Source: an uncultured Flavobacterium sp. (GTDB lineage: Bacteria > Bacteroidota > Bacteroidia > Flavobacteriales > Flavobacteriaceae). Taken from it: 9,119 nucleotides of DNA. Location: NCBI GenBank assembly GCA_946886675.1, contig CAMPIZ010000050.1, forward strand, positions 1-9,119. Reading direction: 5' to 3'. Within the stretch, counting starts at the first letter, position 1, and the number at the start of each line of letters is the position of its first letter. A model generated the notes under the pieces. That model was not told where the DNA came from. It saw only the letters and a program-made list of their open reading frames with translations, and ran no database searches. Below, one piece after another: positions 1 to 6,159 of the stretch. The position numbers were made by a program, and so were the translations under genes.

Positions 1-742
1 GTACATTATAGGTAAACCTAAGATCCTGTTTATTAAAATTAATACTATTATAATCAACCGCAATAGTAACAGTCTCTTCTTTCACCGCTGCAATATTAAG
101 TTTGGCCGGGAGTACTGCCTGTTTAAGGTCATTATAACCCGGGTAGGAAACTGTAATGCTTTGCTGCATGCTGCCACCCTGTGCAATAGTTTGCTGTTTT
201 AACAGGTAGTTAGCTCCTTCAAATAAAAAATCTTTAATTATATTGCCCGAAGCTTTACCCTGTATTCTGTACAGCCCATCTTCTACAGATGATTTATAAT
301 TCCCTTCTTTAAAATTATCCATGGCGCGGCCTAAAAGCATGTTCTGCACTTTTGCAAAATCAAGTTCTGTACCCAGCCAGTTACTAAGCATTTCATAATC
401 GCCTTCAAAATAAACTTTCTCCAGGCTTACATAATACCTTACATTTTGTGGCGTAATTATGGCTTTTGCTACAGGAATCCCCAAAAATGAGGCATTAAGC
501 CATATTATTTCATCCTTCTTTATCCTGATATCGGCATTAAAATTATAGGATTCGCTTCCGTCATAATCTACATTGGCCCTTATCTGCAGGGTTTCAAAAT
601 CAAGCGGATTACTGCTGTGCCCAACAGCTATTTCTTTAACCGATTTTACGGAACCTGCAGTATCTTCTGCTACTAATGCCTGTTTAGACTTACATGAAGC
701 AAGCATAATTACCGCTATTAATACGGCTGTTATATTTTTCAT
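1..742 (-). CDS. DUF4292 family lipoprotein (C-terminus cut by window edge)
   Basis: The ATG is at 742-740 and 247 codons are visible with no stop before the window edge. DUF4292 proteins are usually not much longer, so probably only a short C-terminal piece is missing. Residues 1-17 form a lipoprotein signal: Lys2, a hydrophobic core, then the lipobox LASC with Cys17 as the lipidation site. Lys-Ser-Lys follows the Cys, not the acidic cluster typical of Bacteroidota surface-export signals, so I infer an inner-leaflet, periplasm-facing lipoprotein. The body has alternating beta-strand patterns (for example NADIRIKKDEIIWLNAS and VRYYVSLEKVYFEGDY), which resemble the half-barrel of LolA/LolB-type lipid carriers. 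This fold link is from memory and pattern, not from a search. It starts 3 bases after the TPR gene, so the two are probably co-transcribed. The family assignment is confident; the function is unproven. Confidence 0.85.
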   Translation of the reverse strand, partial: MKNITAVLIAVIMLASCKSKQALVAEDTAGSVKSVKEIAVGHSSNPLDFETLQIRANVDYDGSESYNFNADIRIKKDEIIWLNASFLGIPVAKAIITPQNVRYYVSLEKVYFEGDYEMLSNWLGTELDFAKVQNMLLGRAMDNFKEGNYKSSVEDGLYRIQGKASGNIIKDFLFEGANYLLKQQTIAQGGSMQQSITVSYPGYNDLKQAVLPAKLNIAAVKEETVTIAVDYNSINFNKQDLRFTYNV

Positions 743-745
743 TAC

Positions 746-2098
746 TTATTCCCCCGGTTTTTGAAGTTTACTGGCTTTAGAAAAATAAGCCTCCTTTTTC
801 TTTTCATCCCCAAGCCCGGCATAGGCTTCTCCTAATTGCCTGTTGAAACCTGCCTCAAGCTCTATATCTTCTACAACAAAATCTATTCCGCTCTCCAGGT
901 AATCTTTTGCTTTTTTAAACTGCTGCTGCCTGTTGGCCGCATAACCTGCAAAATAGTATAGCCTTGCATGGGTAGGATACAGGCCTAAATATTCGTCGGC
1001 CTTTTGCATTAATACAGGATATTGGCCGCTTTCTGCATAAGTGTATAGCAAAAGCTCTACGGCTTCAATATCATCGGCATTACTTCTCAGGCTTTTTTCA
1101 AAATACTGTTGCGCTTTAGTAAAATCACGTTTAGTAAAAAAGAATTTGCCTATCTCTTTAGGTACATTTACTTCCTTATCATCTTCAAAATAGCCTACGG
1201 CTTTTTCCAGTTCAGCACTGTATTTAGGATTATTGCTGGTATAAATAAGAAACTCGTTAAGTACCCTGTGCTTAATTTTTCTATCAATTTTATTGCTCTC
1301 CAAAACCCTGAACATCGATTTTACCGCTTCGTCGCCTTGATTTTTATTAAGATGAAATTTAAACAGTCCAACCTGTGCCCAGTCCGATTCGGGAATTTCT
1401 TTCTGAAGTTTCATCGCTACTTCTTCCGCTTTCTCCTCCTCATTACTCTCAGAATATAAATAAATAAGATCCAGATAATTAGACTCTACTTTCGGATTCT
1501 TTTTTATAGCCTCCTCAAGCGCTTCCTTTTGTGGTTTGTTATTCTTACTGTTGCTCAGTATCTGGAGCTTGTACATTTCCCTTCTTTCCGTTTGCCCTAC
1601 GGTTTGTTCCAGCTCATTTATTAAAGCAAGCGCTTTATCAAACTGCTCTGTATACATATACAGCGATACAAGATCTTCCTGATAATATTCTTTTCTCCAC
1701 TCGGTAAGCTTCTGTACAATAGGAATAGATTTATTAAAATCCTGCATCTGATAATATACATCATACAGCCCAACCCAGTACCAACGGTTAGAGGGGTCAA
1801 GTTGGGTAGCCTTAAGAAACGCTTTTTCTGCCTCCGGATAGTTCATCAGTGCCAGGTAGTTTTTACCCATTTCATGATACACTATTGGGTTATCAGGGTC
1901 ATCTGCAAGGCATTTTTCCAGTGAACGTAAAGCTTTATCATAATTTTCTATCCCCTTCTGTTTCAACGCCTCATAAAAATTGTCCTCAAAAGCATTTTTA
2001 TCAAGAGCAATAGCATCAGGCTCCTGGGCATAGATTGCCACCGGGCTTAATAAAAGCCCTGAAAACAAAATAGCGCAGAAAAGGATTCTTTTTTTCAT
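746..2098 (-). CDS. Secreted tetratricopeptide-repeat protein
   Basis: This is a 450-residue protein with an N-terminal signal peptide: MKKR, a hydrophobic stretch to about residue 20, and a likely cleavage after AIYA at residue 24. The mature part is almost all alpha-helical TPR repeats. Clear ones lie near residues 40-105, with the pattern Y..A...LEKCL..DP.NP..Y...G..Y and then Y.EAEKAFLKA.QLDPSN. Further repeats lie near 325-445, including F.KAQQYFEKSL and FKKAKDYLESG. No enzymatic motif is visible, so it is likely a periplasmic scaffold or adaptor. It sits 5 bases downstream of the nucleotidyltransferase and 3 bases upstream of the DUF4292 lipoprotein, which suggests a shared envelope task. 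The stop is TAA. The repeat class and export are secure; the partner is unknown. Confidence 0.88.
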   Translation of the reverse strand: MKKRILFCAILFSGLLLSPVAIYAQEPDAIALDKNAFEDNFYEALKQKGIENYDKALRSLEKCLADDPDNPIVYHEMGKNYLALMNYPEAEKAFLKATQLDPSNRWYWVGLYDVYYQMQDFNKSIPIVQKLTEWRKEYYQEDLVSLYMYTEQFDKALALINELEQTVGQTERREMYKLQILSNSKNNKPQKEALEEAIKKNPKVESNYLDLIYLYSESNEEEKAEEVAMKLQKEIPESDWAQVGLFKFHLNKNQGDEAVKSMFRVLESNKIDRKIKHRVLNEFLIYTSNNPKYSAELEKAVGYFEDDKEVNVPKEIGKFFFTKRDFTKAQQYFEKSLRSNADDIEAVELLLYTYAESGQYPVLMQKADEYLGLYPTHARLYYFAGYAANRQQQFKKAKDYLESGIDFVVEDIELEAGFNRQLGEAYAGLGDEKKKEAYFSKASKLQKPGE

Positions 2099-2103
2099 TT
2101 ATA

Positions 2104-3114
2104 TTATTCTATTACCGAATAGTCTCCGATACTGATGCTCGTAAACTTACCGTTAAACGCGGCATGGTTACCTATCATGGCGTTATCCAGAACAGCATTT
2201 TTAATAACGGCCTGTGTTTGCACCAGGCTGTTTTTTACAATACTGTTTTCTACTATTGTATTGTTGCCCAGCGATACATTTGGACCTACTGTAGCATTTT
2301 TAAGCACAACATTTTTACCTATAAAACACGGAGGTATTATTGTACTATTCTCCAAAACAGCTGTATCAGAAACAAGGTCTTTACCATCATTATGAAGAAA
2401 GCCCAACATGCGTGAATTAGTCTCTACAGTAACATTTTTGTTACCGCAGTCCATCCACTCGTCTACTTTCCCCGGCACAAATTTCATGCCCTTCTGCTTC
2501 ATGTTTTCAAGGCCGTCTGTAAGTTGGTACTCGCCACCTTTGGTAATATTATTGTCAAGCAGGTATTGTAACTCTTGGCGAAGTGTTTCTCCGCTTTTAA
2601 AATAATAAATTCCTATAATGGCAAGATCTGAAACATACTCCTGCGGCTTCTCTACAAAATCGATAATCTCGTTTTTGTTATTCAGCTTCACTACTCCAAA
2701 AGCGCTCGGGTCTTCAACCTGTTTTACCCATATAACACTGTCTGCTGTAGTATCTAACGTAAAATCTGCCCTGAAAAGTGTGTCGGCGTAAGCAACTACC
2801 ACCGGGCCATTCATAGATTCCTTAGCGCTCATAATGGCATGAGCTGTACCTAATGGTTTTTCCTGATAATAAATAGTACCCTTTGCCCCCAGTTTCTCTG
2901 CAATGGCTACAAGATCGTTTTCTACCTGAGTACCAAAGTCACGACTCACAATAAAAGCAATCTCTTCAATTTTTTGGTGTATAACTCCCGCTATATCTTC
3001 CACAAGCCTGTGCACAATAGGTTTTCCGGCAATAGGGATTAACGGTTTTGGTACTGTAAGTGTATGTGGACGAAGTCGCGATCCGCGACCTGCCATAGGA
3101 ACTATTATTTTCAT
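2104..3114 (-). CDS. Sugar-phosphate nucleotidyltransferase with C-terminal left-handed beta-helix
   Basis: This 336-residue cytoplasmic enzyme should join a nucleoside triphosphate to a sugar 1-phosphate, giving an NDP-sugar for glycan synthesis. The Rossmann-like nucleotidyltransferase domain fills roughly residues 1-240. It begins with the signature AGRGSRLRPHT (8-18) and PKPL (22-25); Lys23 is the expected phosphate-binding lysine. EKPLGTAHAI (85-94) and YADT with probable metal ligand Asp111 follow, then FVEKP (153-157) and GEYQLTD (194-200). Residues about 250-330 are hexapeptide-like repeats (VLENSTI, VVLKNATVG, TIVENSIVKNS) of a left-handed beta-helix, as in GlmU and some dTDP- or GDP-sugar enzymes. 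I chose the ATG at 3114-3112 because the conserved family N-terminus starts there; extending upstream would run into dut. The nucleotide and sugar cannot be told from sequence alone, and no acetyltransferase active site is evident. Confidence 0.9.
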   Translation of the reverse strand: MKIIVPMAGRGSRLRPHTLTVPKPLIPIAGKPIVHRLVEDIAGVIHQKIEEIAFIVSRDFGTQVENDLVAIAEKLGAKGTIYYQEKPLGTAHAIMSAKESMNGPVVVAYADTLFRADFTLDTTADSVIWVKQVEDPSAFGVVKLNNKNEIIDFVEKPQEYVSDLAIIGIYYFKSGETLRQELQYLLDNNITKGGEYQLTDGLENMKQKGMKFVPGKVDEWMDCGNKNVTVETNSRMLGFLHNDGKDLVSDTAVLENSTIIPPCFIGKNVVLKNATVGPNVSLGNNTIVENSIVKNSLVQTQAVIKNAVLDNAMIGNHAAFNGKFTSISIGDYSVIE

Positions 3115-3146
3115 ATAATTTGTGTAGTGTGTGTTTTTTATTCTTA

Positions 3147-3581
3147 TTACTTCACTCCTGTGCTGCCAAAACCGCCCGCTCCACGGGTAGTTTCTGTAAG
3201 CATTTCTGCTTCCAGCCATTCCGCACGCTCGTGTTTTGCAATTACAAGCTGTGCTACCCTCTCACCGTTTTCTATCGTTACTGCTTCATTAGACAAGTTA
3301 ACCAATATAACACCTATTTCACCTCTATAATCGGCATCTACAGTTCCCGGGCTGTTTAGTACCGTAATACCTTTTTTAGCAGCAAGTCCGCTGCGTGGCC
3401 TTACCTGTGCTTCATAACCAATAGGCAGCTCAATAAAAAGCCCTGTTTTAATAACAGCTCTCCCTAAAGGGCTAAGCACTACAGGCTCTTCAAGATTTGC
3501 TCTAAGGTCCATTCCTGCAGAGGCTTCAGTTTCATAGTTAGGTAATGCGTGACTGGATTTATTGATAATCTTAACTGTCAT
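3147..3581 (-). CDS. dut: dUTP diphosphatase (dUTPase)
   Basis: This is a trimeric all-beta dUTPase of 144 residues, the usual length. It hydrolyses dUTP to dUMP and pyrophosphate, keeping uracil out of DNA and feeding dTMP synthesis. All five family motifs are present: motif 1 SAGMDLRA (21-28), motif 2 PRSGLA (62-67), motif 3 [15 protein letters not shown] (76-90) with catalytic Asp82 and the uracil-stacking Tyr85, motif 4 GERVAQLV (106-113) and the flexible C-terminal arm [10 protein letters not shown] (133-142). The ATG at 3581-3579 gives the normal MTVKI-type N-terminus. A TTG two codons upstream (3587) is possible but less likely. The nucleotidyltransferase follows after 32 bases. A promoter-like TATATTTG lies about 24 bases upstream of the start. 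Confidence 0.96.
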   Translation of the reverse strand: MTVKIINKSSHALPNYETEASAGMDLRANLEEPVVLSPLGRAVIKTGLFIELPIGYEAQVRPRSGLAAKKGITVLNSPGTVDADYRGEIGVILVNLSNEAVTIENGERVAQLVIAKHERAEWLEAEMLTETTRGAGGFGSTGVK

Positions 3582-3604
3582 TCTCAAATTTTTTATTTAT
3601 AATT

Positions 3605-3612
3605 CAAATATA
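3605..3612 (-). promoter_or_regulatory. Candidate -7 promoter box upstream of dut
   Basis: On the minus strand this reads TATATTTG, an exact match to the Bacteroidota -7 consensus TAnnTTTG. It ends 23 bases before the dut ATG, in the 67-base gap after the flippase gene, and would give a leader of roughly 15-20 bases. No clear TTG-type -33 element is seen at the expected spacing, and AT-rich gaps can match by chance. If real, it drives dut, the nucleotidyltransferase, the TPR gene and the DUF4292 gene. Confidence 0.4.
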
Positions 3613-3648
3613 TCAAAATCAAATGTAAGGACATTGCTTTCACCTTGC

Positions 3649-5106
3649 TTATTTACGCCTCAGGATTCGCAGTAAAGTCTCTTTTTCATTTAGGTAAATA
3701 AACAGAGCGTAGAATGCTATAACTCCCATGCCAATAAAATAATTGCCCCTAAATTGGTAAAAATATACCATAGAAAGAGTTATGGACACCGCAAGGTAGC
3801 CGGCTATTTTTTTTATATCATAAGGTATAGGATAATATTTGTTACCCAACACATATGATATAAGCATCATGGTACCATATGCAGAAAGCGTTGCAATTGC
3901 CGATCCCATGTAACTGTATTCTTCTATAAGTACAAAGTTTAATGTTAAGGTTACTATAGCACCGATAATAGATATATAGGCCCCCATTTTGGTTTTATCG
4001 GTAAGTTTATACCATACCGAAAGATTATGGTAAATTCCTAAAAAGAAGTTTGCCAATATTATAAGCGGCACAACCTTCATCCCTTCCCAATAGGATTCAT
4101 CCTGAATAAGAAGAACTTTAATAAGGTCTGCAAACACCACAACCCCTACCAGTATTATTGAACCGAAAACCACAAAGTATTTTGTAATCATGGCATATGC
4201 CCGGGGAGCCGATTCGTTTTTGGCATAGCTAAAGAAAAATGGCTCTATCCCCAGCCTGAACGCTGTAGCATATAATGTCATAAATAAAGCAATTTTATAG
4301 CAGGCAGAGTAAATACCTACTTCAGCTTCCGCTATATTTTCAGGGAGCAGCTTTTCTAAAAGTATCCTGTCAAAAGTTTCATTTATTGCAAAAGCTATAC
4401 CCGCTACCAGTACCGGAATGGCATACCGCATCATACGGGACCATAAAGCCCTGTCGAAATTCCAGCCTATATGGAAATAGTGCGGCACTAAGACTACAAG
4501 CGTTAAAAAACTTGCTATAAGATTGGAAACAAATACATAGCCTATCTGGAAGTCTTCTATAAATATCATTTCCCAAAAGCTGCCGGGAGATGTTTTTGCA
4601 AGACTAGGGAGCGCAACTATAAAAAATACATTAAGTCCAAGGTTTACAGCTACATTACCTATTTTAATAGCTGCATAGTATACTGGCCTGCCATCGGCCC
4701 GTAGTTTTGAAAATGGAATGATTACAAGGGCGTCCAGTACTAATATCCATATAGTATAGGTAATATACTGTACATCAATATCCGACCATTTTGCCAGATA
4801 ACCCCGACCTATTAGCGCTGCAAACAAAAAAAATACTGATGACCAAAATACCGAAATAGTAGACGTGCTTACAACCGTTCTGGAACTATCGCTGCTGTAA
4901 AAACGGAAAAATGCCGTTTCCATACCATAAGCAAGGATAACGTTAAATAGTACTATCCATGAAAATATTATAGATACTTCTCCATATTCCGCTTCAGGAA
5001 GGTATTTGGTATAGAGTCCTACCAAGAGGAAGCTAAGCATTCTTGGCAGCACAGTAGCCAGTCCGTAAATTGCGGTTTGTTTAAAAAGGTTTTTGTAGAG
5101 ACTCAA
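3649..5106 (-). CDS. Polysaccharide / lipid-linked oligosaccharide flippase (MOP superfamily, Wzx-like)
   Basis: This 485-residue integral membrane protein has about 12-14 hydrophobic segments spread over its whole length. It begins SLYKNLFKQTAIYGLATVLPRMLSFLL..LYT, an N-terminus typical of flavobacterial lipopolysaccharide/polysaccharide export flippases, and ends in the basic tail ILRRK. It should move a lipid-linked sugar repeat across the inner membrane for O-antigen or another surface glycan; the substrate cannot be read from sequence. The start codon is TTG (5106-5104): an in-frame TAA lies two codons upstream (5112-5110), and the next in-frame Met is at residue 23, inside the conserved first helix. 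It follows the atp terminator and precedes dut by 67 bases. The family call is strong and the start call is good. Confidence 0.9.
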   Translation of the reverse strand: MSLYKNLFKQTAIYGLATVLPRMLSFLLVGLYTKYLPEAEYGEVSIIFSWIVLFNVILAYGMETAFFRFYSSDSSRTVVSTSTISVFWSSVFFLFAALIGRGYLAKWSDIDVQYITYTIWILVLDALVIIPFSKLRADGRPVYYAAIKIGNVAVNLGLNVFFIVALPSLAKTSPGSFWEMIFIEDFQIGYVFVSNLIASFLTLVVLVPHYFHIGWNFDRALWSRMMRYAIPVLVAGIAFAINETFDRILLEKLLPENIAEAEVGIYSACYKIALFMTLYATAFRLGIEPFFFSYAKNESAPRAYAMITKYFVVFGSIILVGVVVFADLIKVLLIQDESYWEGMKVVPLIILANFFLGIYHNLSVWYKLTDKTKMGAYISIIGAIVTLTLNFVLIEEYSYMGSAIATLSAYGTMMLISYVLGNKYYPIPYDIKKIAGYLAVSITLSMVYFYQFRGNYFIGMGVIAFYALFIYLNEKETLLRILRRK

Positions 5107-5127
5107 AGGTTAGTGGCATTAGTAAAA

Positions 5128-5135
5128 CAAAAATA
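5128..5135 (-). promoter_or_regulatory. Weak candidate -7 promoter box upstream of the flippase gene
   Basis: The minus strand reads TATTTTTG, fitting TAnnTTTG, and ends 21 bases before the TTG start. It lies just downstream of the atp operon terminator, where a new promoter is expected. I see no TTG -33 element at a suitable distance, and the tract is T-rich, so a chance match is quite possible. Confidence 0.3.
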
Positions 5136-5157
5136 ACGATATTAATTTGATTGTAAT

Positions 5158-5186
5158 AAAAAAGAGCCACGCAATAGCGTGGCTCT
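5158..5186 (-). terminator. Rho-independent terminator of the atp operon
   Basis: On the minus strand a perfect 10-bp stem, AGAGCCACGC with GCGTGGCTCT (5186-5177 and 5172-5163), encloses the 4-base loop TATT and runs straight into six Ts. It begins 26 bases after the atpG stop codon. The GC-rich stem, tight loop and T-run make this a textbook intrinsic terminator. It separates the ATP synthase operon from the flippase gene. Confidence 0.93.
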
Positions 5187-5212
5187 CATTATAGTTGTGT
5201 GCCGTTCAGTTA

Positions 5213-6079
5213 TTAATTATTCAAAGCTTCTGCTCCACCCACAATTTCCAGAATTTCTCCTGTAATTGCAGCCTGACGTGCTTTGTTGTATGTTAACTTC
5301 AACTGGTTTCTAAGCTCTGTTGCATTATCTGTTGCTTTGTGCATAGCTGTCATACGCGCACCATGCTCTGAAGCAAATGAATCGCGGATAGCTTTATAAA
5401 GCTGAGTCTTTAAAGACAAAGGTATAAGGCTTAATACGATTTCCTCTTTAGATGGCTCAAAGATGTAATCATTAGCATTATTATTAACCTCTTCCGTAGC
5501 TTCTGCCTGTGATAAAGGTAAAAACTGTTCTGTTTTTACAATTTGCGTAGCAGCATTTTTAAAGTGATTATAAACAAGCTCTATCCTGTCATAATCTCCC
5601 GCAGCAAACCTGTCCATTAGCATCTGTGCCACATCGGCAACATTTTCAAAAGTAAGAGCATCAAAAATGCCGCTTTGATTGTCTATAATGGTACAGCTTT
5701 TTCTTAAGGCATCATTACCCTTTTTACCAATAGCTAAAACATCAACCTGCTTGCCGGCATAAGATGCCTGAAGGTTTTTAATCTGTTTTATCACGTTAGC
5801 ATTAAAGGCTCCGCACAATCCCCTGTTTGAAGTAATAACTACAAGAAGCACTTTGTTTACCTAGCGCTGCTCGGCAAATACACCTCCGTTATCTCCTTCA
5901 AGGGTAGCACTCAGGTTTTGTAATAGCTCTGTAAGCTTTTCAGAATAAGGCCTCATGGCGGTAATAGCATCCTGAGCTTTTTTAAGCTTGGCAGCAGAAA
6001 CCATTTTCATCGCACTAGTTATCTGCATAGTGGATGAAACTGAAGTAATCCTGTTACGTATTTCCTTTAAGTTTGCCAT
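5213..6079 (-). pseudogene. atpG: ATP synthase F1 gamma subunit, interrupted by an in-frame TAG
   Basis: The frame runs from the ATG at 6079 to the TAA at 5215-5213, 288 codons, the normal gamma length. Codon 73 (5863-5861) is TAG. Gamma is the central rotor shaft linking the c-ring to catalysis in alpha3beta3. The 72 residues before the stop are the canonical N-terminal helix ([28 protein letters not shown]). The 215 after it hold the Rossmann-like domain (LLVVITSNRGLCGAFN) and the C-terminal helix (TDNATELRNQLKLTYNKARQAAITGEILEIVGGAEAL), which pairs with the N-terminal helix. Both parts are in one frame and otherwise undamaged. Related flavobacterial proteins usually have Glu after the Gln-Arg here, as I recall, so GAG to TAG by one substitution is the simplest history. 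A GTG nine bases beyond the stop could allow reinitiation. The gene identity is certain; whether it is truly broken is not, since a sequencing error is a real alternative. Confidence 0.9.
5861..5863 (-). other. Premature amber codon within atpG
   Basis: The minus-strand reading is GAG CAG CGC TAG GTA AAC AAA GTG, that is E-Q-R-stop-V-N-K-V, with no frame change on either side. It falls at the junction between the N-terminal helix and the first strand of the central domain. The next base is G. No stem-loop or other recoding signal is obvious nearby. Reversion of the first base of the codon (T to G) would restore Glu. Confidence 0.93.
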
Positions 6080-6088
6080 TTTTTATAT

Positions 6089-6142
6089 AGTATTGAGTAT
6101 TGAGAAGTGAGTATGGAGATTCCTATCTCACCACTCAATACT
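6089..6142. repeat. Imperfect palindrome with tandem heptamer in the atpA-atpG gap
   Basis: The outer arms AGTATTGAG (6096-6104) and CTCAATACT (6134-6142) are perfect complements. Inside them GTGAG (6107-6111) pairs with CTCAC (6127-6131), and GGA (6115-6117) pairs with TCC (6121-6123) around a 3-base loop. Small symmetric mismatches separate the blocks. The heptamer AGTATTG occurs twice in tandem (6089-6095 and 6096-6102), so a shifted pairing is possible. It fills most of the 80-base gap between two normally close operon genes. No T-run follows the stem directly, so it is not a classic terminator. It may be a dispersed flavobacterial intergenic repeat or an mRNA processing or stability hairpin. 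Confidence 0.7.
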
Positions 6143-6159
6143 TAAAGTCTAAAATCTAA

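Noticed and set aside
573..764. Plus-strand open frame over the start of the DUF4292 gene
   Set aside because: It is antisense to a clear lipoprotein gene and has no recognisable features of its own.
1109..1459. Plus-strand open frame of 116 codons inside the TPR gene
   Set aside because: Its Phe/Ile/Lys-rich product is the mirror of Lys/Glu-rich TPR coding sequence; nothing supports it as a gene.
3115..3219. A longer nucleotidyltransferase starting at 3219
   Set aside because: It would overlap the 3' end of dut and add residues before the conserved MKIIVPMAGRG start. The ATG at 3114 is the natural start.
5861..5863. TAG reassigned to an amino acid (alternative genetic code or pyrrolysine)
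   Set aside because: atpH in the same operon ends at TAG exactly at its expected C-terminus, and reading on would add unconserved residues. Bacteroidota with this gene content are not known to recode TAG.
5840..5880. Programmed frameshift joining two halves of atpG
   Set aside because: The halves are in the same reading frame; only a stop codon separates them, so no shift is needed.
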